A stretch of 64,000 nt of DNA from Amycolatopsis camponoti (GTDB lineage Bacteria > Actinomycetota > Actinomycetes > Mycobacteriales > Pseudonocardiaceae), in NCBI RefSeq assembly GCF_902497555.1, contig NZ_CABVGP010000001.1, positions 3,018,501-3,082,500 of the forward strand, given 5' to 3'. This document shows positions 8,044-16,101 of this stretch, piece by piece (positions within the stretch are counted from its first letter, which is position 1; each line of letters opens with the position of its first letter). The notes below the pieces were generated by a model. That model saw nothing but the letters and a program-made list of their open reading frames with translations. It did not search any database and was not told the DNA's origin. The translations under genes and the position numbers were made by a program.

Positions 8044-9065
8044 CGGCCTTGTCCCTTCAGGAGGGCGTCGAGGCGCGGGTAGACGGCGCGGACGTTGTGC
8101 TCCCGGATCGCCGCCCAGTCCTCTTCGGACAGTTTCGCGGCTTCGGCGTACCGGCGCGTGTCGTCGAAGTGGTGGCCGGTCCGCGGGTCGACGCTGCGGA
8201 CGGCGCCGATCATCTCGGAGGCGAACAGGATGTTGCGCGCGGGGATGACGTCGAAGAGGAGGTCCGAACCCGGCTGGTGGTAGACGCAGGTGTCGAAGAA
8301 GACGTTGTTCAGCACGTGCTCCTCGAGCTCCGGCTTGCCCATGGCCATCGCGAGGCCGCGGAACCGGCCCCAGTGGTAGGGGACCGCGCCGCCGCCGTGC
8401 GGGATGACCAGCCGCAGGGTGGGGAAGTCGGTGAAGAGGTCGCCCTGGACGAGCTGCATGAACGCGGTCGTGTCGGCGTTCAGGTAGTGCGCGCCGGTGG
8501 TGTGGAACGCCGGGTTGACGCTCGTGCTGACGTGGACCATCGCCGGGATGTCGTACTCGACCATCTTTTCGTAGATCGGGTACCACGACCGGTCGGTGAG
8601 CGGCGGGGCCGTCCAGTGGCCGCCGCTGGGGTCGGGGTTGAGGTTCAGCGCGACGGCGCCGTACTCCTCGACGCAGCGGGTCAGCTCCGGGACGCAGGTG
8701 GCCGGGTCGACGCCGGGGGACTGCGGGAGCATCGCGGCCGGGGCGAACCGCTCCGGGTAGAGCGTGCTGACCCGGTGGCAGAGCTCGTTGCAGATCGAGG
8801 CCCACTCGGCCGAGGTTTCGAAGCCGCCGACGTGGTGGGCCATGAACGAGGCGCGCGGAGAGAAGATCGTGAGGTCGATGCCGCGTTCGTCCATGAGCCG
8901 CAGCTGGTTCGGCTCGATGGTCTCGCGCAGCTCGTCGTCGCTGATGCGCAGGTCGGCCCGGGCGGGCTTCTTGCCGGGCTCGGTCAGCGACGCGACCTGC
9001 TGGTCGCGCCACGCCGCGAGGGCGGGCGGGGCGGTCGTGTAGTGGCCGTGGCAGTCGATGATCAA
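8040..9065 (-). CDS. ligJ: 4-oxalomesaconate hydratase (LigJ-like)
   Basis: This 341-residue amidohydrolase-2 family protein matches LigJ in length and layout: HGH at 6-8 (MIIDCHGHYTT), PHGGGAVPYHWGRF in the centre and FASEMIGAV near the end. LigJ adds water to 4-oxalomesaconate to give 4-carboxy-4-hydroxy-2-oxoadipate. It is the first gene of the ligJ-ligI-MFS operon. A GntR-type operator overlaps its likely promoter (TTGTCA and TAGTGT, 17-nt spacing, minus strand). Confidence 0.85.
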   Translation of the reverse strand: MIIDCHGHYTTAPPALAAWRDQQVASLTEPGKKPARADLRISDDELRETIEPNQLRLMDERGIDLTIFSPRASFMAHHVGGFETSAEWASICNELCHRVSTLYPERFAPAAMLPQSPGVDPATCVPELTRCVEEYGAVALNLNPDPSGGHWTAPPLTDRSWYPIYEKMVEYDIPAMVHVSTSVNPAFHTTGAHYLNADTTAFMQLVQGDLFTDFPTLRLVIPHGGGAVPYHWGRFRGLAMAMGKPELEEHVLNNVFFDTCVYHQPGSDLLFDVIPARNILFASEMIGAVRSVDPRTGHHFDDTRRYAEAAKLSEEDWAAIREHNVRAVYPRLDALLKGQGR

Positions 9066-9311
9066 GGTGGTTCCTCGTCGCTCCGCATGCTTGATACTCG
9101 CACACTAATCGTCGATGAAATTGTTGACAATATGTGCGACGAGTTTGTGACTTTGAGGTGCGCTTCGGGGACGGCCCGTGACCACGAGATCGTGGCTGCT
9201 CGACGTCCGGTCTGCGGGCATTCGCGCAGGTCCGCGTGAGAGACTTCTCGTGAGCCGCCGGAGCCGGAGTCCGTGCACCGTTGGGGGCGGTCAGCCGAGA
9301 CCGAGGACGTC
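9066..9311. other. Intergenic region before ligJ
   Basis: It holds the ligJ promoter and its operator at 9109-9142. I see no gene in the remaining stretch to the proline-rich protein gene. Confidence 0.6.
9109..9142. promoter_or_regulatory. GntR-type operator 1 (ligJ promoter)
   Basis: ATTGTTGACAAT at 9120-9131 is a palindrome (ATTGT-N2-ACAAT). TCGTCG at 9109 and CGACGA at 9137 are complementary arms around exactly the same centre. The identical 12-mer occurs before ligK. It covers the -35 element of the ligJ promoter, so repression is likely. Confidence 0.7.
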
Positions 9312-10088
9312 ATGACCAATCCGCAGTACCCCGGACCGCAGGGCCCGGGACAGCAGCCGTACCCCGCACCTTCCGGTGGTTTCCCGGCGCAGCAGGATCC
9401 GGTGCAACAGCCGTTCGCGGCGCCGTCGGGTGGGTTTGCGGCGCAGCAGGATCCGGCGCAGCAGCCGTTCGCGGCGCCGTCGGGTGGTTTCCCCGCGCAG
9501 CCGTACCCGGGGCAGCAGCCGTACCCGGGGCAGCCGGCCTACCCGTCCCCGCCGGGTGGTGTTCCCGCGCCGTACCCCGGCCAGCCGTCGTACCCCGGTG
9601 GGTTCGCGTACCCGCCCGCGCCCTACCCCGGCTACGGGATGCAGCCGCCGAAGCCGAACGGGGCCACCGCCATCATCGCCGGGGTGCTCGCCGTGCTCGG
9701 CGGGCTGTTCTCGCTCCTCGGCCTGATCGGCAGCGTCGTCGCGATCGGGAACCTCGGGTTCATCCACTGGCTGTTCATCGTCGCCCTGGTCCAGGAAGTG
9801 GTCCTCGTGGGCACGCTGATCCCCGGCGGCATCCTGCTGTTCCTGCGCAAGCCGGCGGGCCGCCTGCTCACGATCGTCGGCAGCGGGTTCGCCATCTTCA
9901 TGGCCATCGCGACCGTCGTGCTGGAAGTGGTCGGGTTCGGGTACTACGGCGGCGGGCTGGTCGCCGCCAGCTCGTTCTTCGGCCTGGCGCTCGTCCTCGT
10001 CCCGGCCGTGGCGACGCTCGTCCTCGCGATCGTGAAGCCGACCGCCGTCTGGTGCGGCCGTCCCGACGCCGGGCAACCACCGTTCTGA
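9312..10088 (+). CDS. Proline/glutamine-rich membrane protein
   Basis: This 258-residue protein is of unknown function. Residues 1-115 are a disordered Pro/Gln/Gly/Tyr-rich cytoplasmic region. It contains three 18-residue tandem repeats at 16-33, 34-51 and 52-69 (PFAAPSGGFAAQQDPAQQ). About four membrane helices follow (around 118-245). The ATG at 9312 was chosen because residues before it are not protein-like and a GAGG lies upstream. Such proteins are common in actinomycetes with no known role. It does not look like part of the catabolic cluster around it. Confidence 0.75.
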   Translation: MTNPQYPGPQGPGQQPYPAPSGGFPAQQDPVQQPFAAPSGGFAAQQDPAQQPFAAPSGGFPAQPYPGQQPYPGQPAYPSPPGGVPAPYPGQPSYPGGFAYPPAPYPGYGMQPPKPNGATAIIAGVLAVLGGLFSLLGLIGSVVAIGNLGFIHWLFIVALVQEVVLVGTLIPGGILLFLRKPAGRLLTIVGSGFAIFMAIATVVLEVVGFGYYGGGLVAASSFFGLALVLVPAVATLVLAIVKPTAVWCGRPDAGQPPF

Positions 10089-10094
10089 GCCCGG

Positions 10095-11408
10095 TCAGCT
10101 GACCGGCGCGGCGGACGTCGTCGTGAGGGCGCCGTCGCGCCGGACGAGGGCCACCATCACCGCGCCGAGCAGGCCGGCGATCGCGAAGACCACGAAGCCG
10201 AACGACGAAAGCCCGCCCGCGACCAGGATGCCGCCCAGCCACGGCCCGAACACCGCGCCCGTCCGGCCGACGCCGGACACCCAGCCGAGCGCCGTGGCCC
10301 GGCTGCCGGCGGGGTAGTAGGTGCCGACCGCCGCGTAGATGAGCGTCTGCGCGCTGAACAGCCAGGCGCCGGTGAGGAACACGACCACGTACGTCACCAC
10401 CAGGGGCAGGTGCACCGCCAGCAGGCCGACGCCGCACGCGGTCAGCGCGAACCAGACGACCGCGACCGGCCGGGCGCCGAACCGGTCCGCGAGCCGCCCG
10501 GCGACGAGCATGCCCGCGATCCCGCCCAGGTTGATCACCAGCAGGAAGCTGATCGCGGAGCCCAGGTCGTAGCCGCTGCCGCGCATCATCGTCGGCAGCC
10601 ACGTGTTCACGCCGTACACCAGCAGCAGCCCGGCGAACGAGGCGATCCAGAACAGCACCGTCGTCGTCCGCACCGACGGCGTGAAGAGGCCGCGCAAGCC
10701 GCCGCGGCGGTCTTCGGACGGTTCCGGCGCGAACGTGCCGAGTGAGACCGCGAACCGGTCCGCGATCGCCCGCGCCCGCTCGGTCTTGCCCTTGGCCAGC
10801 AGGAACGTCATCGACTCCGGCAGCAGGAAGACGACCGCCGGCAGCACCACCACGAGCAGCAGCGCGCCGATCCAGTACACCGAGCGCCACCCCATCGACT
10901 GGACGAGCGTCATCCCCAGCGCGCCGGCCAGCGCCCCGCCGGCCTGATGGGCGGTCATCACGGTGGTGACGGCGAGGTTCCTCCGCCACGCCGGCGCGTA
11001 CTCCATGACCATCGCGATCGCCGACGGCAGCAGCCCGCCGAGCCCGATCCCGGCGATGAACCGCGCCGCGCCGAAGAACCCGACGGTCGGTGCGGCGGCG
11101 CAGGCGGCAGCGGCCAAGGAGAAGACGACGACGCCGGTGATGATGATCTTCCGGCGGCCGACGCGGTCGGTCAGGATGCCCGCGCCGAGCGCGCCGAGCA
11201 TCATCCCGAAGGTCGTCAGGCTCCCGATCGTCCCGCCGCTGACCGGCGTCAGGCCGAAGCCTTTGTCGGCCAGCACGCCCGGCAGCGTCGCCCCGTAGAC
11301 GAACAGGTCCAGCCCGTCCAGCAAGACGAGGACCCAGCACAACGCGGTGACCCGGAGGGAGAGCCGGACCGTGGCGGCGGTCGTGCCGCCGAGTTCTCGT
11401 GCGGACAT
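10095..11408 (-). CDS. AAHS-family aromatic acid:H+ symporter (PcaK/BenK-like)
   Basis: This 437-residue MFS protein has twelve predicted helices. LLDGLDLFVYG in helix 1 and GILTDRVGRRK in loop 2-3 are the AAHS signatures seen in PcaK and BenK, which import hydroxybenzoates. An ATTGT-N2-ACAAT operator lies 80 nt upstream, inside the 3' end of the upstream dehydrogenase gene, with a TTGACG -35-like element next to it. It is probably the main uptake system for the PDC/oxalomesaconate pathway substrate. Confidence 0.83.
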   Translation of the reverse strand: MSARELGGTTAATVRLSLRVTALCWVLVLLDGLDLFVYGATLPGVLADKGFGLTPVSGGTIGSLTTFGMMLGALGAGILTDRVGRRKIIITGVVVFSLAAAACAAAPTVGFFGAARFIAGIGLGGLLPSAIAMVMEYAPAWRRNLAVTTVMTAHQAGGALAGALGMTLVQSMGWRSVYWIGALLLVVVLPAVVFLLPESMTFLLAKGKTERARAIADRFAVSLGTFAPEPSEDRRGGLRGLFTPSVRTTTVLFWIASFAGLLLVYGVNTWLPTMMRGSGYDLGSAISFLLVINLGGIAGMLVAGRLADRFGARPVAVVWFALTACGVGLLAVHLPLVVTYVVVFLTGAWLFSAQTLIYAAVGTYYPAGSRATALGWVSGVGRTGAVFGPWLGGILVAGGLSSFGFVVFAIAGLLGAVMVALVRRDGALTTTSAAPVS

Positions 11409-11482
11409 CCTCGTCCCTTTCGTCCGGGGTGGCGAAGAAGTCCGAAGCTACATCTGATGAGATATTGGCCACAAGAGTTACG

Positions 11483-12268
11483 TCAAGATTGTTCACAATC
11501 CTGTGAATCAGCTATGTGGGCAAGCTGGTCACGGGCCGCGGCCGCGACGTCGGCGCGCACGGCCAGCTCACCGAGCATCTCCGCGGCCGCCGCCATCTCG
11601 GACGTCCGGCGGACGGCGTGCTTGACCGAGCCGTCGACGAGCCGGTCGACGGTCGACGCGTTCGCCGCGGTGAGCTCGTCGACGATGATCTTCCGCAGCC
11701 AGTCCTCGCAGCCCGCCGCGCGCGCGGCCGTCAAGGCTTCGACCACCGCGGCCGACATGCCCTTGAAGAACACGCTGCGCAGCAACTTGCGCTCGGCGGC
11801 GAGCCCGGCGTCGCCGTCCATGACCTCGACCGCGGCGCCGAACGAGTTCAGGTTTCCGGCGACGGTTCCGGCCGCGACGCCGGTGGCGAGCATCGGGACG
11901 CGCAGGCCGCGGCCCGGCACCGGCGCCATGATCGCGATGTCCGCGAACGGCACGTCGTGCTCCGCGGCGATGCCGGCCAGCTTGCGCTTGGTGCCGGGGG
12001 AGGCGGTGTTCAGGTCGGCAAAGGCCGCGCCGGTCTTCAGGCCGGCCAAGCCGGCTTGGAGCGCGTCGACGGCCGCCGACGCGCTGTTCACGCTGAGCAC
12101 CAGATCGGCGCCGTCGGCGGCTTCGGCTTCGGAGCCGGTCGCGACGACGCCCTCGATGGCGGGAACGGCCGGGTCGTAGCCGCGGACGACGGCCCCGGCG
12201 GCGACCAGGTCGCGGGCGAGCGTGCTGCCCGCTTCGCCGAGTCCCAGTACCGCGATGGTTCCGGACAT
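11483..12268 (-). CDS. NAD(P)-dependent dehydrogenase, 6PGDH-like with DUF1932 C-terminus
   Basis: This 261-residue enzyme has a Rossmann domain (IAVLGLGEAGSTLARDL at 4-20) and a helical C-terminal domain of the DUF1932 type (LLRSVFFKGMSAAVVEAL). It belongs to the beta-hydroxyacid dehydrogenase superfamily. Its substrate is not recognisable. It is the only NAD(P)-dependent dehydrogenase in the pathway cluster, which lacks a visible LigC. It is transcribed divergently from the GntR gene across a shared operator. Its last codons contain the operator of the AAHS transporter. Confidence 0.75.
   Translation of the reverse strand: MSGTIAVLGLGEAGSTLARDLVAAGAVVRGYDPAVPAIEGVVATGSEAEAADGADLVLSVNSASAAVDALQAGLAGLKTGAAFADLNTASPGTKRKLAGIAAEHDVPFADIAIMAPVPGRGLRVPMLATGVAAGTVAGNLNSFGAAVEVMDGDAGLAAERKLLRSVFFKGMSAAVVEALTAARAAGCEDWLRKIIVDELTAANASTVDRLVDGSVKHAVRRTSEMAAAAEMLGELAVRADVAAAARDQLAHIADSQDCEQS
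11488..11499. promoter_or_regulatory. GntR-type operator 2 (AAHS transporter)
   Basis: ATTGTTCACAAT fits ATTGT-N2-ACAAT, extended by one base pair to GATTGT-N2-ACAATC. It lies within the last codons of the dehydrogenase gene and 80 nt before the transporter start. Confidence 0.65.
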
Positions 12269-12309
12269 AGCAGAATCCTCTCGACAAGCTACGATCGAGT
12301 ACACGATGT

Positions 12310-12331
12310 TCTCGACAAAATTGTCAACAAA
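12310..12331. promoter_or_regulatory. GntR-type operator 3 (divergent dehydrogenase/gntR)
   Basis: GACAA-N2-TTGTC (12314-12325) overlaps ATTGTCAACAAA (12320-12331), one mismatch from the palindrome. The minus strand carries TTGACA as a -35 for the dehydrogenase gene. The word TCTCGACAA also occurs 31 bp away at 12279-12287. This fits autoregulation by the adjacent GntR protein. Confidence 0.65.
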
Positions 12332-12361
12332 CTGCGTCTGTTCGAAAGATGGAGCCGGGGT

Positions 12362-13039
12362 ATGACCGAGAGTGCTGCGGACGGGCAGCCGGGGGAGCGT
12401 TCCGTGGTGGCGGCCATCCGCGACGCGATCGTCCGGGGCGAGTTCGTGCCCAACCAGAGGCTGGTGGAGGCGGACCTGTCCGGCCAGTTCGCCGCCAGCC
12501 GCGCGACGGTCCGCGCGGCCCTGATCGAGCTGACGAACGAGGGGCTCGTCGAGCGCGTGCAGAACCGGGGCGCCCGGGTGCGCGCGGTGTCGCTGGAAGA
12601 GGCCGTCGAGATTTCCGAGGTCCGCATGATGCTGGAGTCGCTGTGCGCGGCGAAGGCGGCGGAGCGCGTTTCCGACGCTGAGGTGGGCGAGCTGAAGGAA
12701 CTGGGCGAGCTGATGCACCAGGCGGTGGCCGGCGGGGACGTGGTCGGGTATTCGGGCCTCAACCAGCGCCTGCACCGCAGGGTCCGCGAGATCAGCGGCC
12801 AGCGCACGGCGGCGCAGGTGCTGGAGAGGCTGCGCGGCCAGAGCGTGCGCCACCAGTTCCGGCTGGCGATGCGGCCGGGGAGGCCGCAGGTGTCGCTTCC
12901 GGAGCACTTGGCGATCATCGACGCGATCTGCGCACACGACTCGGAGAGGGCGGCGGAGGCGGCGCGGGCGCATTTGGGGAGCGTGATCGAGGCTCTGAAG
13001 GCCGCTGACGCGGCGGAGGTCTCGCACCTGCGTCCGTGA
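12362..13039 (+). CDS. GntR-family (FadR/FCD) transcriptional regulator
   Basis: This 225-residue repressor-type regulator has a winged helix at about 15-80 (RLVEADLSGQFAASRATVRAAL, GLVERVQNRGARV) and an all-helical FCD effector domain at about 90-215. It sits in the middle of the pathway cluster, divergent from the dehydrogenase gene. Four matching palindromes lie at the cluster promoters, so it is the likely local controller, with a pathway intermediate as effector (inference). ATG at 12362 was taken as start. Confidence 0.83.
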   Translation: MTESAADGQPGERSVVAAIRDAIVRGEFVPNQRLVEADLSGQFAASRATVRAALIELTNEGLVERVQNRGARVRAVSLEEAVEISEVRMMLESLCAAKAAERVSDAEVGELKELGELMHQAVAGGDVVGYSGLNQRLHRRVREISGQRTAAQVLERLRGQSVRHQFRLAMRPGRPQVSLPEHLAIIDAICAHDSERAAEAARAHLGSVIEALKAADAAEVSHLRP

Positions 13040-13386
13040 GCGGGGTCTTGAAGCAGCTGGGGTTTCGCGGCTCGCGAGTGGTGGCGGGGGTTGCTTCGCG
13101 CTTGCGCTGCTGAGCGAGATGTGTCGACGTGGCCGCGCGGTTTTGTGTTGCCCTCGGGTGAGCCGTGTTGGGCTCCGCGCCTGCGCCGCTGAGTGAGGGT
13201 GCTCGGTCGCCGGGAGGTCCTCGTCCTGAGCGGGATGCTCCGCCGGTCAACGCGGCAGCCTCGCCCATGCCCCGCGCCGGCGTCACTTCGCCCGGTCATC
13301 TGTCGGCGCCAGCCCCATCACTCGTGAACCCATCTGCTCACCAAGATTGTTGACAATTTCGTCAACCGAACCGTACCGTAAACCGT
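13040..13386. other. 347-nt intergenic region before ligK
   Basis: No convincing gene is present. It contains two imperfect 26-nt direct repeats (13093-13118 and 13172-13197, four T/C differences) and, at the right end, the ligK operator and promoter. Confidence 0.6.
13346..13379 (+). promoter_or_regulatory. GntR-type operator 4 overlapping the ligK promoter
   Basis: ATTGTTGACAAT at 13346-13357 is identical to the site before ligJ. Inside it, TTGACA (13350-13355) serves as a -35, with TACCGT (13374-13379) as a -10 at 18-nt spacing. The ligK ATG at 13387 falls where transcription should start, so the message may be leaderless. GTCAA at 13361 adds a further inverted arm. Confidence 0.7.
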
Positions 13387-14091
13387 ATGAAGCCCGTCAT
13401 CGTCACCGATCCGCCGCGTGCCGACCTGGACCAAGTCGCCCGGTTGGCCGACTACGGCGTCGCCACCGTTCATGAGGCTCTCGGGCGCTCGGGCCTGCTC
13501 GGTCCGGACCTGCGCCCGATCCAGGACGGCGCGCGCGTGGGCGGTACCGCCGTCACCGCGCTCTGCTGGCCCGGGGACAACCTCATGATCCACGCGGCCG
13601 TCGAGCAGTGCCGCGAAGGCGATGTCCTCGTCGTCACCACCACCTCGCCGTGCCGGGACGGGCTCTTCGGCGAGCTCTTCGCCACCGCTCTGCGCTACCG
13701 GGGCGTGAAAGGCCTGGTCACCACCACCGGCGTCCGCGACGTCACCGACCTGCGCGCGCTCGGCTTCCCCGTCTGGTCGGCCGACGTCAGCGCGCAAGGC
13801 ACCGTCAAGGCGACCGCCGGCGCGGTCAACGTGCCGATCGTCATCGGCGGGCAGGTGATCCGCCCGGGCGACGCCATCCTCGCCGACGACGACGGCGTCA
13901 TGCGCGTCCGCCGCGAGGATGTCCAAACCGGACTCGAAGCTTCGCAGGCCCGGCTGGAAAAAGAGGCCGCCGCAAGGGAAGCGTTCGCCCAGGGGCAGCT
14001 CGGCCTCGACCGCTACGGGCTGCGGGAGAAGCTCGAAGCTCTCGGCGTCCGCTACCTGACGGCCGAGGACTACGAAAAGGAGCAGGCATGA
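13387..14091 (+). CDS. ligK: 4-carboxy-4-hydroxy-2-oxoadipate aldolase/oxaloacetate decarboxylase (LigK-like)
   Basis: This 234-residue protein of the RraA-like class II aldolase family is predicted to split 4-carboxy-4-hydroxy-2-oxoadipate into pyruvate and oxaloacetate. The family pattern is clear: GVATVHEALGR near 25-34, EGDVLVV, and GVRDVTDL with Arg117-Asp118, the substrate and metal-binding pair. No ribosome site precedes the ATG, which agrees with a leaderless message. Its stop overlaps ligU as ATGA. It is the final step of the oxalomesaconate route encoded by the neighbours. Confidence 0.85.
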   Translation: MKPVIVTDPPRADLDQVARLADYGVATVHEALGRSGLLGPDLRPIQDGARVGGTAVTALCWPGDNLMIHAAVEQCREGDVLVVTTTSPCRDGLFGELFATALRYRGVKGLVTTTGVRDVTDLRALGFPVWSADVSAQGTVKATAGAVNVPIVIGGQVIRPGDAILADDDGVMRVRREDVQTGLEASQARLEKEAAAREAFAQGQLGLDRYGLREKLEALGVRYLTAEDYEKEQA

Positions 14092-15134
14092 CCGGCGTGC
14101 GCTGCATGCTCCTGCGCGGGGGCACCTCCAAGGGCGCCTACTTCCTCGCCGAAGACCTCCCCGCCGACCCGCCGACCCGCGACGACCTCCTGATGCGGAT
14201 CATGGGCACCCCCGACCCGCGCCAGATCGACGGCGTCGGCGGAGCCCAGCCCGTCACCAGCAAGGTCGCCATCGTCTCGGCGGCGAGCGACCCCGGCCAC
14301 GACATCGACTACCTCTTCCTGCAGCTCGGCGTCGAAGAACCCACCGTCTCCGACCGGCAGACCTGCGGCAACCTCCTGGCCGGCGTCGGGCAGTTCGCCG
14401 TCGAGCGCGGCCTTGTGCCCGCCGGGGAAGCCCGCACCACCGTGCGGGTGCGGCTGGTCAACACCGGCACCGTCGCCGTCTCGACCTTCGCCACCCCCGG
14501 CGGCGAGGTCGACTACCGCGGCGACACGGCCATCTCCGGCGTGCCCGGCACGGCCGCCCCGGTCGAGCTCGACTTCACCGAGACCGAAGGGTCCGTCTGC
14601 GGCAGCCTGCTGCCCACCGGCGCCGTCCGCGACAACGTCGGCGGCATCGAAGTGTCCTGTGTGGACAACGGCATGCCGGTCGTCGTCGCTCGCGCCGGTG
14701 ACCTGGGCATCACCGGCTACGAGTCCGCCGAGGAACTGAGCGCCGACACCGGCCTCGCCGAGCGGATCGACGCCCTGCGCGTCGAAGCCGGGAAGCTGAT
14801 GGGCCTCGGCGACGTCCGCGGCAGCTCGGTCCCCAAGACCACGCTCGTCGCCGCCCCGCGCGACGGCGGCGCGATCTGCACCCGGACGTTCATCCCGGTC
14901 AAGCCGCACCCCTCGATCGGCGTCCTCGGCGGCGTCAGCGTCGTCACGGCGTTGCTGCTCGACGGCGCCGTCGGGAGCGAGCTGCTCGAAATCGACCGTG
15001 GACCCGTCCGGATCGAGCACCCGAGCGGCCAGCTCGCGGTGGCGATCGAGTTCGAAGGATCGCGCGTCCGCCGGTCGACGGTGATCCGCACCGCGCGGAA
15101 GCTGTTCGACGGCACCGTCTTCCCCCGCCCCTGA
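14088..15134 (+). CDS. ligU: 4-oxalomesaconate tautomerase (LigU/GalD, PrpF family)
   Basis: This 348-residue protein has the diaminopimelate-epimerase-like PrpF fold. MLLRGGTSKGAYF near the start and QTCGNLLAGVGQFA match PrpF-family isomerases such as GalD and LigU, which shift the double bond of 4-oxalomesaconate before hydration. It is coupled to ligK by an ATGA overlap and followed 10 nt later by the VOC dioxygenase gene. Methylaconitate isomerase (PrpF) is the alternative, but the context argues for LigU. Confidence 0.82.
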   Translation: MTGVRCMLLRGGTSKGAYFLAEDLPADPPTRDDLLMRIMGTPDPRQIDGVGGAQPVTSKVAIVSAASDPGHDIDYLFLQLGVEEPTVSDRQTCGNLLAGVGQFAVERGLVPAGEARTTVRVRLVNTGTVAVSTFATPGGEVDYRGDTAISGVPGTAAPVELDFTETEGSVCGSLLPTGAVRDNVGGIEVSCVDNGMPVVVARAGDLGITGYESAEELSADTGLAERIDALRVEAGKLMGLGDVRGSSVPKTTLVAAPRDGGAICTRTFIPVKPHPSIGVLGGVSVVTALLLDGAVGSELLEIDRGPVRIEHPSGQLAVAIEFEGSRVRRSTVIRTARKLFDGTVFPRP

Positions 15135-15144
15135 GGAGACCCCG

Positions 15145-16101
15145 ATGCCCCAGCCCTCGCCCCGCCACGAGATCGCGCACCTCGGCCACGTCGAGCTGTT
15201 CACCCCGGAGCCGGAGAAGAGCCTGGACTTCTTCGTCCGCGTGCTCGGGCTGACCGAGAACGGCACCGATGGCGACTCCGTCTACCTGCGCACCTGGGAC
15301 GACTACGAGCATCACAGCCTCAAGCTCACCGCGGCGAAGACGTCCGGGGTCGGGCGGACGGCGGTGCGGGCGTCCAGCGAAGAGGCCCTCAAGCGGCGCG
15401 TGGTCGCGCTCGAGGAACGCGGGCTCGGCGTCGGGTGGGTCGACGGCGACACCGGGATCGGCCCCACGTACCTGTTCCGCGACCCGGACGGCCACGAGCT
15501 CGAGGTCTACTGGGAGACCGAGCGCTACCGGCCGCCCGAGCACCTGCGGCCCGCGCTGAAGAATCAGGCGCAGGCCTATCCGGGGCGCGGGGTCGGCGTC
15601 CGGCGCCTCGACCACGTCAACTACCTGGCGCGGGAGGCCGAGGTCAACGGCCGGTTCATCTGCGACGCGCTGGGCGGCCGGGTCACCGAGCAGATCCGGC
15701 TCGACAGCGGCGTGATTTCGGGGCAGTGGACGCACTTCGCGCAGAAGTCCTACGACATCGTGTACACGACCGACTGGACGAAGTCGAACGGGCGCCTGCA
15801 CCACATCGCGTTCGCGACCGACACGCGCGAGGACATCCTGCGAGCGGCCGACATCGCGCTCGACAACGACGTGCACATCGAGACCGGGCCGCACAAGCAC
15901 GCGATCCAGCAGACGTTCTTCCTCTACTTGTACGAGCCCGGCGGCAACCGCATCGAGCTGTGCAACCCCACCGGCCGGTTGATCTTCGCGCCGGACTGGG
16001 AGCCGGTCACCTGGACCGAGGCCGAGCGGGCCAAGGGGCAGGCGTGGGGGTTGCGGACGATCGAGTCGTTCCACACGCACGGCACCCCGCCGGTGGCGTG
16101 A
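15145..16101 (+). CDS. Type I (VOC-family) extradiol dioxygenase, catechol 2,3-dioxygenase-like
   Basis: This 318-residue two-domain protein belongs to the vicinal oxygen chelate superfamily. The C-terminal domain holds the Fe(II) triad: His157 (RRLDHVNYL), His219/220 (RLHHIAF) and Glu271 (NRIELCNP), and it fits the extradiol dioxygenase signature from HKHAIQQ to Glu271. It cleaves a catechol next to the hydroxyls. In this operon (ligK-ligU-VOC) it is the only visible ring-cleavage enzyme of a pathway that normally uses LigAB or DesB-type enzymes. Its substrate is inferred, not shown. It ends where the next gene, on the opposite strand, also ends (TGATCA). Confidence 0.85.
   Translation: MPQPSPRHEIAHLGHVELFTPEPEKSLDFFVRVLGLTENGTDGDSVYLRTWDDYEHHSLKLTAAKTSGVGRTAVRASSEEALKRRVVALEERGLGVGWVDGDTGIGPTYLFRDPDGHELEVYWETERYRPPEHLRPALKNQAQAYPGRGVGVRRLDHVNYLAREAEVNGRFICDALGGRVTEQIRLDSGVISGQWTHFAQKSYDIVYTTDWTKSNGRLHHIAFATDTREDILRAADIALDNDVHIETGPHKHAIQQTFFLYLYEPGGNRIELCNPTGRLIFAPDWEPVTWTEAERAKGQAWGLRTIESFHTHGTPPVA

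Noticed and set aside
13165..13353. 62-codon plus-strand frame before ligK
   Set aside because: No ribosome site, low-complexity composition, and its end overlaps the ligK operator.
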